Origin: Ruminococcus sp.
Lineage (GTDB): Bacteria > Bacillota > Clostridia > Oscillospirales > Acutalibacteraceae
Direction: 5' to 3'
Assembly (NCBI GenBank): GCA_004556705.1
Contig: SFGA01000002.1
Span: 1 to 64,000 of the forward strand
DNA: 64,000 nt
The position numbers and the translations under genes are program-made. Below, in pieces: positions 43,902-55,518 of the stretch (its first letter is position 1; each line of letters starts with the position of its first letter). The notes below the pieces were generated by a model that worked only from the letters and a program-made list of their open reading frames with translations, was not told the origin of the DNA and searched no databases.

Positions 43902-44138
43902 TTATTTTCTTACTTTTTTATTTTTCTTTTCCGGAACAGGATCAATTCCGCCCGGGAAAAGAGGATTACACCTCATAAGACGACCTACTGTCAACAAACC
44001 GCCCTTGATAATACCAAATCTTTCGATTGCCGTGACCGCATATTGTGAGCAAGTAGGATAATACCTGCATCTCGGCGGAAAAAGCGGAGAAATTTTTTTC
44101 TGATAAAACCTTATTATTTTAATAATGGCCTTTTTCAT
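43902..44138 (-). CDS. yidD: membrane protein insertion efficiency factor YidD
   Basis: A 78-residue protein with the family marks [34 protein letters not shown] and [14 protein letters not shown]. It assists YidC-dependent insertion. Its ATG overlaps the rnpA stop (ATGA), indicating coupled translation. Confidence 0.96.
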   Translation of the reverse strand: MKKAIIKIIRFYQKKISPLFPPRCRYYPTCSQYAVTAIERFGIIKGGLLTVGRLMRCNPLFPGGIDPVPEKKNKKVRK

Positions 44139-44467
44139 TTAAGTATACCCGCTTGGTTAAACATATCAAGCATAATTTCTTGAATATCCGTACTTTTGAG
44201 ATATTTGGTTTTAGTTCTTGCAACAAAAACAATATCATACGAGCCTTTAATTTTTGGCTCAACACTGCGCCAAGCAGCTCTGATAATTCTTTTGCAGCGG
44301 TTTCTTTCAACCGCACATCCGATTTTTTTACTTACAGTTATTCCTATACGACAAATTCCCGCACCGCTTTTTTTAAAATAAACAACCAGTGCAGGATTTG
44401 TATAGGATCTGCCCCTATAATAGAGGCGTCTGAAATCACAATTACGATTTAAGGTTACCGTACTCAA
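44135..44467 (-). CDS. rnpA: ribonuclease P protein component
   Basis: A 110-residue protein subunit of RNase P, which matures tRNA 5' ends. The RNR motif is [14 protein letters not shown] (residues about 55-68), with [17 protein letters not shown] and [12 protein letters not shown] before it. It starts with TTG (44467) behind AGGTAA, 12 bases after the rpmH stop. Confidence 0.95.
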   Translation of the reverse strand: MSTVTLNRNCDFRRLYYRGRSYTNPALVVYFKKSGAGICRIGITVSKKIGCAVERNRCKRIIRAAWRSVEPKIKGSYDIVFVARTKTKYLKSTDIQEIMLDMFNQAGILK

Positions 44468-44479
44468 ATTATTTACCTA

Positions 44480-44614
44480 TTAGTAGGACAACTGCTTTCT
44501 GCCCTTTGCTCTGCGGCGAGCAAGTACTTTTCTGCCGTTTCTTGTTGACATTCTCTTACGGAAACCGTGTTCCATCTGACGATGACGCTTTTTCGGCTGA
44601 TATGTTCTTTTCAT
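44480..44614 (-). CDS. rpmH: 50S ribosomal protein L34
   Basis: A 44-residue basic protein beginning [20 protein letters not shown] and ending KGRKQLSY, the L34 pattern. Ribosome site GGAGG before ATG 44614. First gene of the leftward rpmH-rnpA-yidD-yidC-jag run. Confidence 0.98.
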   Translation of the reverse strand: MKRTYQPKKRHRQMEHGFRKRMSTRNGRKVLARRRAKGRKQLSY

Positions 44615-44657
44615 CGTTATACCTCCGTTTCATTACAAAAATAATCTGCGGAAAGAT

Positions 44658-44686
44658 ATTATAACTAAATGACATAAAAAAGTCAA
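44658..44686 (-). promoter_or_regulatory. promoter of the rpmH operon
   Basis: Minus-strand TTGACT (44681-44686), 17-bp spacer, TATAAT (44658-44663), 43 bases before the rpmH ATG. Confidence 0.8.
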
Positions 44687-44689
44687 GAT

Positions 44690-45050
44690 TTAAGCCGATA
44701 TTAAAGTATTTTTCTTATTTTTAACTATTTGTTGTGTCAAAAATAAATTTAATGACAAAATATTGTGTTAAAAAAATCATAAATTCATAAAAAACACGAA
44801 AATCCGCTAAAAAATTAAAAAAATTTTATTTTTGCCTTATATTATATATCTATAAATAACATATATAAATAAAACTATTATACAAGCTATTGAAAAATTT
44901 TAATAGGTGTGTTAAAATGGTATTTGCTATATTATGGTCATTTTAGGCTTATATTTACGTTTTATATATTTTTAGGACTTTTTTATTAAAAACATATAAA
45001 ACATAAAATAACGTGTTTTAATTGAATTATTATTACAGGAGACAATATTT
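44690..45050. other. probable replication origin (oriC), rpmH-dnaA intergenic
   Basis: Very AT-rich stretch between divergent rpmH and dnaA, the usual Firmicutes origin site; gene direction switches here. TGTGTYAAA occurs in one orientation at 44733-44741, 44764-44772 and 44908-44916 (reverse TTTRACACA, one mismatch from DnaA box TTWTNCACA). No canonical TTATCCACA is present. An A/T-only unwinding-type stretch lies at about 44810-44880. The dnaA-dnaN gap (46371-46598) may contribute. Confidence 0.65.
44890..44918 (+). promoter_or_regulatory. promoter of dnaA
   Basis: TTGAAA (44890-44895), 17-bp spacer, TAAAAT (44913-44918). The third TGTGTTAAA repeat overlaps the -10 box, which could let DnaA repress its own gene. 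Leader of about 125 bases. Confidence 0.65.
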
Positions 45051-46370
45051 ATGGATTCGTTAAACGATATGTGGAGCGCCGTCTGTGAATGTGCGAAAGA
45101 AAACTATAATGTCAATTCGGAAGCATTCAAACTTTGGTTTACTCCGATAACTCTTAAATCATTCGACGGGCAAAAAGCTGTATTGAGTATAAATAATAAG
45201 TTTTTATTTCCGATAATTGAAAAAAAATATTCGGAGCTTATAAACAATGCTTTTAATGAGGTAATCGGATTTAATGTTGAAATTGAATTTACGCTTGAAC
45301 AGCTCACGGACGAAAAGGTCGAGCAAAAAGCAAACGACAGCGGAGCTTCTTTGAGAACTCTCGGAGATAACTTTGATAACTTCGTTGTAGGTAAATCAAA
45401 CAACTATGCTTATGCGGCGGCGAAAAAGGTTGCGGAGGATCCGGGTAAATCTTATAACCCTCTTTATATTTACGGAAAATCGGGACTCGGAAAAACACAT
45501 CTTCTCAAAGCTATTGAGAATGAAATGAAAACAAGAAATCCCGACGCAACGATAATTTATATCACAAGTGAAAATTTTACAAACGACCTTGTTTATCATT
45601 TGAGAAACAAGACAATGTATGAATTTCGTGAAAAATACCGTAACTGTGACGCTCTTTTGATGGATGATATTCAGTTTATCGCTCAAAAGGAACAGACGGA
45701 AGAGGAATTTTTCCACACGTTTAACGCATTGACCGAATATGGAAAGCAAATTGTTTTAACTTCGGACAGACCTCCGAATGAAATTCAAATTTTGCAGGAA
45801 AGACTTAAAACAAGATTTGAGTGGGGACTTATGGCTGATATTCAACCCCCCGATTTTGAAACAAGAATGGCCATCATAAAAAATAAAGCTGAACAGTACG
45901 ATTTTTCCATTCCCGATGAAATAGTCGAATTTTTCGCTCAAGAGGTAAAAAACAACGTTCGTCAGCTTGAAAGTGCGGTTAAGAAAATTAAATCTCTTTG
46001 TCTTTTGTCAAACGCAAAGCCGACACTTGATATTGCAAAGGAAGCTATAAAAGAGCTTACTACCTACAATCAGCCTATTTCGGTAATAAATTCAAAAATA
46101 ACCGAAACGGTCGGCAATACATACGGAATATCCGTTGAAAACATTATGTCGGACAAGCGTGATAAAAACATTAAAGATGCGAGACAGATTTCAATGTATA
46201 TTATCAGAGAAATTACGGGAATGTCTCTTGAGGATATAGGAAAATACTTCGGCGGAAAAACTCATTCTACAGTTAAGCATTCTATCGATAAAGTCAGAAA
46301 TATGATGGATGAAGATTTTCAGTACAAAAAAACCGTCGAAGATATAATTAAAAACGTTAAAGATTATTAA
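45051..46370 (+). CDS. dnaA: chromosomal replication initiator DnaA
   Basis: A 439-residue AAA+ initiator. Domain I at the N-terminus, a short linker, the ATPase domain with Walker A GKSGLGKTHLLKAI and Walker B LLMDDIQF, and domain IV with the DnaA-box-binding helix GKYFGGKTHSTVKHSIDKV. This helix is slightly changed from the usual 'GRDHTTVxH' signature (GGKTHSTVKH), which could accompany the variant boxes near the origin. Ribosome site AGGAGA before ATG 45051. Confidence 0.98.
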   Translation: MDSLNDMWSAVCECAKENYNVNSEAFKLWFTPITLKSFDGQKAVLSINNKFLFPIIEKKYSELINNAFNEVIGFNVEIEFTLEQLTDEKVEQKANDSGASLRTLGDNFDNFVVGKSNNYAYAAAKKVAEDPGKSYNPLYIYGKSGLGKTHLLKAIENEMKTRNPDATIIYITSENFTNDLVYHLRNKTMYEFREKYRNCDALLMDDIQFIAQKEQTEEEFFHTFNALTEYGKQIVLTSDRPPNEIQILQERLKTRFEWGLMADIQPPDFETRMAIIKNKAEQYDFSIPDEIVEFFAQEVKNNVRQLESAVKKIKSLCLLSNAKPTLDIAKEAIKELTTYNQPISVINSKITETVGNTYGISVENIMSDKRDKNIKDARQISMYIIREITGMSLEDIGKYFGGKTHSTVKHSIDKVRNMMDEDFQYKKTVEDIIKNVKDY

Positions 46371-46598
46371 TAAAGTTTTCGACAAGTTTTAGTTTTGAAC
46401 GCTACGTTTTTGAACAGTTAAAAATCATCTTAAATTATATGTTCAATTCTTTTTTCTTTTAGAAAATTTTTCAACATTGAAAAACAGAGAAAAATTATTG
46501 AAAAATCAATAAATTTTTCGGTTTTGTTAAATTTCGACACCCCCTACTGATAATACTCTTTTATTAAAATATATCTTATGTTTGGAAAGGAAAAAAAT
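46371..46598. other. dnaA-dnaN intergenic region with short repeats
   Basis: AT-rich. TTTTGAAC at 46393-46400 and 46408-46415, and TTTCGACA at 46377-46384 and 46532-46539. It could hold part of a bipartite origin or the dnaN promoter; no consensus DnaA box is seen. Confidence 0.4.
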
Positions 46599-47699
46599 AT
46601 GAAATTCGTTTGCGACACTCAAAAATTCTCGGAAATATGTTCAAATATTCAGCGCTCTGTTTCAAGCAAATCAACGATACCCGCAATTGAGGGTATTTTG
46701 CTTACAACGGCAGAAAATTCGGTTACCGTTACCGGCTATGATTTGGAGGTTGGCGTTATAACCTCTGTTGAGGCAAAGGTCGAAGAACAGGGAAGCATTA
46801 TTCTAAATGCTAAAATTCTCTGCGACATTTTAAGAAATCTTCCATCACAGACGGTTAGAATTGAATCTGATGAAAGAATGACTACAAAGATTAAAAGCGG
46901 TGAGTCTGAGTTTTCTCTTATAGGAATTAACGCACAGGAATATCCGGAGCTTCCGTCTGTAAACAGCAGCTTCCCGATTGTTGTAAAGGGAGGTATTCTC
47001 AAGGATATGATAAGAAAAACAATTTTTGCGACTGCGGAAAATGACGCAAAGGTTGTTCATACGGGCGTAAGATTTGAAATCGGAAATTCTCTTATCCGTC
47101 TTGTTGCAGTTGACGGTTTTAGACTGGCTATCAGAAACGAAGCTATCGATTATCAGGGCGACGAGCAGATTTTTGTTGTTCCGAAAAAAACTCTTAATGA
47201 AATAATGAAACTCATAGTAAATGATGATGTTGCAATTTCATTGAATATCGGAAAAAGGCATATAGTCTTTGAAATCGGAAGATATCTTATCGTTTCAAGA
47301 CTTCTTGACGGCGAATTTTTGAATTATAAATCCGCAATTGCCATAAATGAAAATACAAAAGTAGAAGTTAATACAAGAATGCTTATAAGCTGTATTGAAA
47401 GAACTTCTCTTATGATTACAGACAGAGCAAAGAGTCCTATCAGATGTATTTTTGATGAGGATATGATAAAGACTTCGTCAATTACTTCCTTGGGTACTGC
47501 AAATGATAAAATTCCCGCAAAAATTGAGGGAGAAAAAATAGAAATCGGATTTAATAACAGATTTTTGCTTGACGCATTAAAGGTTTGCGATACGGACGAG
47601 GTCGTTATTAAGCTCAGCAGTCCCATTCAGCCCATAATCATTGTTCCGAAAGAGGGAGACAGCTTCTTATTCCTTGTTCTTCCCGTAAAATTAAAATAA
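46599..47699 (+). CDS. dnaN: DNA polymerase III beta sliding clamp
   Basis: A 366-residue ring-forming clamp that tethers the replicative polymerase. The three-domain beta fold is recognisable from MKFVCDTQKFSEICSNIQRSVSSKSTIPAIEGILL, TGVRFEIGNSLIRLVAVDGFRLAIR and the conserved ending FLFLVLPVKLK. AAAGGA precedes ATG 46599; a start seven codons upstream is unlikely. Confidence 0.97.
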   Translation: MKFVCDTQKFSEICSNIQRSVSSKSTIPAIEGILLTTAENSVTVTGYDLEVGVITSVEAKVEEQGSIILNAKILCDILRNLPSQTVRIESDERMTTKIKSGESEFSLIGINAQEYPELPSVNSSFPIVVKGGILKDMIRKTIFATAENDAKVVHTGVRFEIGNSLIRLVAVDGFRLAIRNEAIDYQGDEQIFVVPKKTLNEIMKLIVNDDVAISLNIGKRHIVFEIGRYLIVSRLLDGEFLNYKSAIAINENTKVEVNTRMLISCIERTSLMITDRAKSPIRCIFDEDMIKTSSITSLGTANDKIPAKIEGEKIEIGFNNRFLLDALKVCDTDEVVIKLSSPIQPIIIVPKEGDSFLFLVLPVKLK

Positions 47700-47703
47700 T
47701 AAT

Positions 47704-47952
47704 ATGAAAAAAATAAAAGTTAAGGCAAAGGTTGCCGAAAAAGAAAAGGTACAATTAAAAATAGATACCGATTTTATAAGACTTGATGCGGCTTTGAAGC
47801 TTGCAAATATTGCAGTTACGGGCGGTCAGGCAAAAATGATAATCGGAGACGGTCAAATTAAAACAGACGGCGAGGTCTGCACAATGAGAGGTAAAAAACT
47901 CAGAAGCGGAGACAGCTTTGAATTTGACAGAAAAATTTACGAAATTATATAG
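47704..47952 (+). CDS. yaaA: S4-domain RNA-binding protein YaaA (RlbA-like)
   Basis: An 82-residue protein with an S4 domain (FIRLDAALKLANIAVTGGQAKMIIGDGQIKTDGEVCTMRGKKLRSGD) located between dnaN and recF as in Bacillus. A role in ribosome assembly has been proposed for the family. It starts 4 bases after dnaN with no clear ribosome site, so translation is probably coupled. Confidence 0.93.
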   Translation: MKKIKVKAKVAEKEKVQLKIDTDFIRLDAALKLANIAVTGGQAKMIIGDGQIKTDGEVCTMRGKKLRSGDSFEFDRKIYEII

Positions 47953-47960
47953 GTAAAATT

Positions 47961-49052
47961 ATGAAAGTAGACAGACTCTCGGTAATTGATTACAGAAATA
48001 TTGATTATATAGAAATCGCTCCGTCCGAGAATGTAAATGTTATTTTCGGTGAGAACGCACAGGGAAAAACCAATTTACTTGAGAGTATCTGGCTTTTTAC
48101 GGGTTGTAAAAGCTTTCGTTCAAAAAAAGATAGCGAGCTTTTAGGCTTTGGCAAGAATTTTGCAAAGAACGAAATTGATTTTTTTGCAAAGGGAAGAGAG
48201 CAAACCGCAACAATGATAATTGAAAAAAAGCGTTCAATTACCAAAAACGGTGTTGATTTGAAAAGTCCTGCCGAAATGATAGGAGAATTTAACGCAGTTA
48301 TTTTTTCTCCGTCTCATTTATCTCTTATTCAAGAGGGACCCGTAAACAGAAGAAAATTTTTAGACACGGCTCTTTGTCAGCTAAAGCCGAGTTATGCGAG
48401 AGTGCTTGCAAAATATAACAGGACACTCGAACAGAGAAATGCTTTGTTAAAAGATATTCAATTTCATTCGGAGCTTTATGATACGCTCGACGTATGGGAT
48501 GACAGGCTTTCGTCCTATGCCTCGGCGATAGTTTCGGAGAGAATTAAATATACAAGGCTTTTGAGCGAAAGCTGCGAAGAAATATACACGGGACTTTCCG
48601 ACGGAAAAGAAAAACTTGAAATTCAGTATGTAAATAACACAGGTCTTTATAATGACGATATTTACGAAATAAAAGATTTTCTTTTTGAAAGACTCAGACA
48701 AAACAGGCGTGAGGATATTTTTAATAAAATAACAAGCATTGGACCGCAAAGAGATGATATTGATATTAAAATAAATTCTCTTTTGGCAAGAAAATTCGGC
48801 TCACAAGGACAGCAGCGTTCCTGTGCGCTTGCAATGAAATTAAGTGAGGCTAATATAATCAAGGATGTTACGGGCGAAGAGCCTGTTATACTTCTTGATG
48901 ATGTAATGAGTGAGCTTGATGTTAACAGGCAGGATTATATACTAAACCATCTTAATTCAAGACAGGTATTTATAACCTGCTGTGACCCTGCCACCGTTTT
49001 GAGAATGTGCGAGGGTAAAACGTTTCATATTGAAAAAGGCAGGTTGATTTAA
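47961..49052 (+). CDS. recF: DNA replication and repair protein RecF
   Basis: A 363-residue SMC-like ATPase that helps load RecA at gaps. VIFGENAQGKTNLLESI (Walker A), the signature GSQGQQRSCALAMKLSEA and Walker B PVILLDDVMSELD are all present. The stop overlaps the following ATG by one base (TAATG). Confidence 0.96.
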   Translation: MKVDRLSVIDYRNIDYIEIAPSENVNVIFGENAQGKTNLLESIWLFTGCKSFRSKKDSELLGFGKNFAKNEIDFFAKGREQTATMIIEKKRSITKNGVDLKSPAEMIGEFNAVIFSPSHLSLIQEGPVNRRKFLDTALCQLKPSYARVLAKYNRTLEQRNALLKDIQFHSELYDTLDVWDDRLSSYASAIVSERIKYTRLLSESCEEIYTGLSDGKEKLEIQYVNNTGLYNDDIYEIKDFLFERLRQNRREDIFNKITSIGPQRDDIDIKINSLLARKFGSQGQQRSCALAMKLSEANIIKDVTGEEPVILLDDVMSELDVNRQDYILNHLNSRQVFITCCDPATVLRMCEGKTFHIEKGRLI

Positions 49053-49297
49053 TGTATCTGCAAATAGGCACGGAGGATTTTATAAAAACCGAGGATATAA
49101 TCGGCATATTTGACCTTGATAACACTACGGTTTCAAAGGCGTCAAGGGATTATCTCAATTTTGCGGAAAAGCAAGGGCTGTCAAAAACAGTTTCCTTTGA
49201 CTTGCCGAAATCCTTTATCGTAACCGAAGAAAAAGGAAAAAGAACGGTGTATATATCACCTTATTCAACTAACACGTTATTTAAGAGAATAGATTAA
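49052..49297 (+). CDS. remB: RemB/DUF370 family protein
   Basis: An 81-residue protein of the extracellular-matrix regulatory RemB (YaaB) type: MYLQIGTEDFIKTEDIIGIFDLDNTTVSKASRDYL and KSFIVTEEKGKRTVYISPYSTNTLFKR. It sits between recF and gyrB as in many Firmicutes. The Bacillus paralog RemA is a DNA-binding activator; the role of RemB is less clear. Confidence 0.9.
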   Translation: MYLQIGTEDFIKTEDIIGIFDLDNTTVSKASRDYLNFAEKQGLSKTVSFDLPKSFIVTEEKGKRTVYISPYSTNTLFKRID

Positions 49298-51295
<1,998 letters not shown>

Positions 51296-51312
51296 GATAA
51301 AGAGGTAAGACG

Positions 51313-53886
51313 ATGGCTAAAAATAAAACTTCAAGCGCAAGTCATAATCATAATTTAGGAGATTATGTTCCGCTTGAGCAACAGAACATTATAAACAAGG
51401 AAATAAATCAGGAAATGAGAAATTCATTCCTTGATTACTCTATGTCGGTTATCACCTCCCGTGCGCTTCCCGACGTCAGAGACGGCTTAAAGCCCGTTCA
51501 CAGAAGAATTCTCTACACAATGTACGAAAAGCATTTGTATCCGAATGTGGCATACCGTAAGTGTGCCGATACAGTCGGTGCCGTATTGGGTTCTTACCAT
51601 CCTCACGGTGATGCTTCGGTTTACGATGCAATGGTTAGACTTGCGCAGGATTTCTCAATGAGATACACTCTTGTTGACGGTCACGGTAACTTCGGTTCAA
51701 TCGACGGCGACCCCCCTGCTGCATACCGTTATACAGAGTCGAGAATGAGCAAAATCGCTCTCGAGCTTTTGACTGATATTGATAAAAAGACCGTAGACTA
51801 TGTTTCAAACTACGACGACAGACTTAAAGAGCCCACAGTTCTTCCGTCAAGATACCCGAACCTGCTTGTAAACGGATCAACGGGTATTGCCGTAGGTATG
51901 GCAACAAATATTCCCCCTCATAATCTCGGTGAGGTTATCGACGGCGTATGCTGTGTAATTGACAATCCCGACGCTTCGTTGGAAGAAATTATGGAGCATA
52001 TCAAGGGACCGGATTTCCCGACAGAGGGAATTATTATGGGCAGAGCCGGTATTCGTGCGGCTTATGCTACGGGCAGAGGTAAAATTACTCTTCGTGGCCG
52101 TGCCGAAATTATTGAAAACGAAAAGAACGGCAAATTTCAAATCGTAATTACCGAGCTTCCCTATCAGGTTAATAAGGCAAGACTTATCGAGTCAATCGCA
52201 GAGCTTCATAAGGATAAAAAAATCGAGGGAATGTCGGGCATTAACGACTATTCTTCAAAGCGTGGCGGCGGTATCAGAATTGTTATCGACCTCAAGAGAG
52301 ATGCAAACCCGCAGGTTATCTTAAATCAGCTGTATCAGATGACGCAGCTTCAGATTTCCTACGGTATCATTCAGCTCGCCCTTGTTGACGGCGTTCCGAA
52401 GATTCTTACACTTAAAGAAATTATTGAGCAGTATATCAAATTCCAATGTGAAATAATCACAAGAAGAACGGAGTTTGACCTTAAAAAAGCGCAGGACAGA
52501 GAGCACATTCTTGCAGGTCTTGAAAGAGCCGTTGATATTGTTGACGATATTATTGCTACAATTCGTGCTTGTAAGGGCGGTCAGGCGGAGGCAAAGCAGG
52601 CTATTATGGATAAGTTTGACTTTGACGAGCCGCAGGCAGATGCGATAGTTGCGTTCAGACTCGGTCAGCTGGCAGGTCTTGAAATTCAGAAAATTATTTC
52701 CGAGAGAAAAGAGCTTCAGGAAAAAATTAAGTCCTTGCTTGAGCTTTTGTCTTCTGAAACAAATATCAAAAATACCGTTAAAACAGAACTTCAGGTTATT
52801 GCCGAAAAATTCAGCGATGAGAGAAGAACAGAGATTTCCAACGTTGCGGGCGAAGTTGATATTGAGGACCTTATTCCCGAAGAGGACTGCGTTTATACGC
52901 TTACAAATATGGGATATATTAAACGTCAGCCTGTTGACACTTATCAGAGTCAGCGCAGAGGCGGCAAGGGCATTAAGGGTATGACAAGACGTGAAGAGGA
53001 TTACGCAAAGACAATGTTTACCTGCTCTTCACACGACTATATTATGTTCTTTACCTCGCTCGGTAAGGCTTACAGGCTCAAGGGCTATGAAATTCCCGAG
53101 GGCAGCCGTTCAAGTAAGGGTATGAATGTTGTTAATATTCTTCCCATTACTTCGGACGAGAAAATTACATCAATGATAAGAGTACCGAACTTCAGCGACG
53201 AGGATAATTTCTATCTCTGTATGCTTACAAAACAGGGCATTATTAAGCGTACTCCGCTTAACGCATATAAGAATATTCGTAAGTCGGGTATTCTTGCAAT
53301 AAATCTTGACGAGGGCGACGAGCTTGATTGGGTTGCGCTCACAGATGGTACGAAGAAGATAATGGTAGCAACAAAGAAGGGCTTTGCTATTACATTTGAG
53401 GAAAATGATGCAAGGGTAATCGGCAGAACTGCCCGTGGTGTTAAGGCTATCTCACTTCGTGACGGCGACGAGGTTACGGGTATGTGTATCCTCGAAGAGG
53501 GCAAAAAGGTTCTTACAATTTCAGAAACAGGCTTCGGCAGACGTTCCGAAATTGACAATTACCGTATTCAGTCGAGAGGCGGTAAGGGACTTACCAACTA
53601 TAAGACCGAGCTTTACGGAGATGTTGCGGCAGTTTCAATGATTGATGACGACGAGGATATTATCATAATTTCTTCGGACGGAATTATCATAAGAATAAAG
53701 GCATCCGATATAAGTACCTTCTCAAGAACATCAAAGGGTGTTCGTGTTATGAAGGTATCCGAGGGCGAAAAGGTTTCGGCTTTCTCGATTACCGCACATG
53801 ATGCAGAAGAAAAGACCGATGAGCTTGAAATAAGCGAAGAAGATGCCGAGGGTAATGAAACAGAAGTGTCCGAAACGGAGGAATAA
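51313..53886 (+). CDS. gyrA: DNA gyrase subunit A
   Basis: The 857-residue DNA-cutting subunit. The catalytic Tyr is in [10 protein letters not shown]. The quinolone-determining region reads [17 protein letters not shown], with Ala where E. coli has Ser83 and Asp kept at 87. The gyrase-specific C-terminal beta-pinwheel has the GyrA box QRRGGKG ([13 protein letters not shown]), so this is GyrA rather than ParC. An acidic tail follows. It starts 17 bases after gyrB behind AGAGG. Confidence 0.98.
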   Translation: MAKNKTSSASHNHNLGDYVPLEQQNIINKEINQEMRNSFLDYSMSVITSRALPDVRDGLKPVHRRILYTMYEKHLYPNVAYRKCADTVGAVLGSYHPHGDASVYDAMVRLAQDFSMRYTLVDGHGNFGSIDGDPPAAYRYTESRMSKIALELLTDIDKKTVDYVSNYDDRLKEPTVLPSRYPNLLVNGSTGIAVGMATNIPPHNLGEVIDGVCCVIDNPDASLEEIMEHIKGPDFPTEGIIMGRAGIRAAYATGRGKITLRGRAEIIENEKNGKFQIVITELPYQVNKARLIESIAELHKDKKIEGMSGINDYSSKRGGGIRIVIDLKRDANPQVILNQLYQMTQLQISYGIIQLALVDGVPKILTLKEIIEQYIKFQCEIITRRTEFDLKKAQDREHILAGLERAVDIVDDIIATIRACKGGQAEAKQAIMDKFDFDEPQADAIVAFRLGQLAGLEIQKIISERKELQEKIKSLLELLSSETNIKNTVKTELQVIAEKFSDERRTEISNVAGEVDIEDLIPEEDCVYTLTNMGYIKRQPVDTYQSQRRGGKGIKGMTRREEDYAKTMFTCSSHDYIMFFTSLGKAYRLKGYEIPEGSRSSKGMNVVNILPITSDEKITSMIRVPNFSDEDNFYLCMLTKQGIIKRTPLNAYKNIRKSGILAINLDEGDELDWVALTDGTKKIMVATKKGFAITFEENDARVIGRTARGVKAISLRDGDEVTGMCILEEGKKVLTISETGFGRRSEIDNYRIQSRGGKGLTNYKTELYGDVAAVSMIDDDEDIIIISSDGIIIRIKASDISTFSRTSKGVRVMKVSEGEKVSAFSITAHDAEEKTDELEISEEDAEGNETEVSETEE

Positions 53887-53969
53887 TTTATAAATACGCA
53901 TATTTTGCGTAACAATCTGTTAATTTTTAGATGCTACAATTAAAGAAAATACAGTAATGGTGGTAGTAT

Positions 53970-55025
53970 ATGAATTATCAACAGCCTTTCTCTCCTTACG
54001 GACAGAACAATCGATACAATTTTAATAACAACTATAACGGAGAATATTATCTTCTTAAAAACAAGCATAAGGCGAACATTTCAACCGTCAGCAAGGTATG
54101 CGGTGCTGCGGTTACGGCATTTATCGTGCTCGGAACAATTTTAGGACTTGTTCTTTCTCAGGTTGACGGCTTTGAGGAGCTTTATAGGAACAACGAGTAT
54201 TTTGTTTCTGCGCTGACGGCGTTGATGTCGCTTTTCACGTTGGGACTTCCGTTTTTAATTGCGTATAAATCGTTAAAAAAAAGAAATTATGTCAAAGATT
54301 TGCCGCTTGGAAGACCTTATGACAATAAGGAATTTGCACTTTTAATTCCGATTACCGTAATGATTTGTATTCTCGGAAGCATTGCAACGGGTATGTTTTC
54401 GACTTTTTGTGAGGCTGTGTTCGGAATTGAGTTTTCGCAGCCTGATGACGGCTCGACCTACAGTACCTTTCAAACGGTTGCGATATCGTTTTTTGTAACT
54501 GCCGTTATCCCTGCGTTTGTTGAGGAATTTGCAATCAGGGGCGTTGTTATGCAGTCTCTTCGCAAATACGGAGACGGCTTTGCTATAATTATGTCCTCGT
54601 TTGTGTTTGCTCTTATGCACGGAAATATGATACAGATACCCTTTGCGTTTATTGCCGGTATCGGTATCGGATATGCGGTTATTAAAACAGGCACTATGTG
54701 GACGGGTATTATAATTCACTTTATAAACAACGCAATTGCGGTAATTTCAATGACTGTTTCGCAGAATTGCTCGGACGAAATTACGAATATGTTTTCAATG
54801 ATTCTTTACACGGTCGTTTTTGCTGTGGGAATTATTTGTTTTGCACTTTATGCAAACGACAGAAAGCAAAAGGCTCTCGGCGGAGCTTTTTCAAAAAACA
54901 CTCTTTCAAGAGGCTGCACGTCTGCTCTTACAAGCGGAGAAAAAGCAATCAGCTTTATCTTTAGTGCACCGATGGTAATTGCAGAGGTTTTGCTTATTGT
55001 CGAAACAAGCCTTTATATTAACTGA
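53970..55025 (+). CDS. CPBP-family intramembrane metalloprotease
   Basis: A 351-residue polytopic membrane protein. A polar Asn/Tyr/Gln-rich N-terminus (about 35 residues) precedes six to eight helices. The CPBP motifs are EEFAIRG (motif 1, EExxxR) and FALMHGN (motif 2), with HFINN as the third. Family members include CAAX-prenyl proteases and bacteriocin-immunity proteins; the substrate here is unknown. It ends 1 base before tadA. Confidence 0.85.
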   Translation: MNYQQPFSPYGQNNRYNFNNNYNGEYYLLKNKHKANISTVSKVCGAAVTAFIVLGTILGLVLSQVDGFEELYRNNEYFVSALTALMSLFTLGLPFLIAYKSLKKRNYVKDLPLGRPYDNKEFALLIPITVMICILGSIATGMFSTFCEAVFGIEFSQPDDGSTYSTFQTVAISFFVTAVIPAFVEEFAIRGVVMQSLRKYGDGFAIIMSSFVFALMHGNMIQIPFAFIAGIGIGYAVIKTGTMWTGIIIHFINNAIAVISMTVSQNCSDEITNMFSMILYTVVFAVGIICFALYANDRKQKALGGAFSKNTLSRGCTSALTSGEKAISFIFSAPMVIAEVLLIVETSLYIN

Positions 55026-55026
55026 T

Positions 55027-55491
55027 ATGGATAAATATGATTTTATGCGTCTTGCACTCGAACAGGCAAGGCTTTCGGCGGATGAGGGTGAAGTTCCGGT
55101 CGGTGCGGTGGTTGTGAGAAACGGCGAGGTTGTTTCCTACGGCAGAAATCGCAGAGAAAAGGAGAAAAACGCTCTTTGCCACGCTGAAATAGAGGCGATT
55201 GACAAAGCTTGCAAGGCTCTCGGCGGTTGGCGGCTTTGGGAGTGCGAAATGTATGTAACCCTTGAGCCGTGTCCGATGTGTGCGGGTGCGATTATAAATT
55301 CAAGACTAAAAAAAGTCACATACGGTGCAAAGGATTATAAAAACGGTGCTGTAGAATCGGTGACGGAAATGTTTTCTCTCCCCTTTACGCATAAGCCGGA
55401 AACGGAAAGCGGAGTTTTGGGCGAGGAATGTTCAAATATGCTCTCGGAATTTTTTAAGAATTTACGTGAGCAGAGAACAAATAATAAATAA
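55027..55491 (+). CDS. tadA: tRNA-specific adenosine deaminase TadA
   Basis: A 154-residue zinc deaminase that makes inosine at wobble position 34 of tRNA-Arg(ACG). HAEIEAID (zinc His and proton-shuttle Glu) and EPCPMCAGAIINSRL (two zinc Cys) are present. ATG 55027 is one base after the CPBP stop with no ribosome site of its own, so translation is coupled; a longer in-frame start lies inside the previous gene. Confidence 0.94.
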   Translation: MDKYDFMRLALEQARLSADEGEVPVGAVVVRNGEVVSYGRNRREKEKNALCHAEIEAIDKACKALGGWRLWECEMYVTLEPCPMCAGAIINSRLKKVTYGAKDYKNGAVESVTEMFSLPFTHKPETESGVLGEECSNMLSEFFKNLREQRTNNK

Positions 55492-55518
55492 GTAATAAAA
55501 TTTATTTTAGGTGATATT

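Noticed and set aside
43936..43962. CCCGGGAAA half-match to the Bacillus Noc-binding palindrome
   Set aside because: Only half of the palindrome fits, and the bases encode the conserved FPGGIDP segment of YidD.
53889..53915. Terminator after gyrA
   Set aside because: Only a 5-bp stem (ACGCA/TGCGT) without a T run is present; too weak to call.
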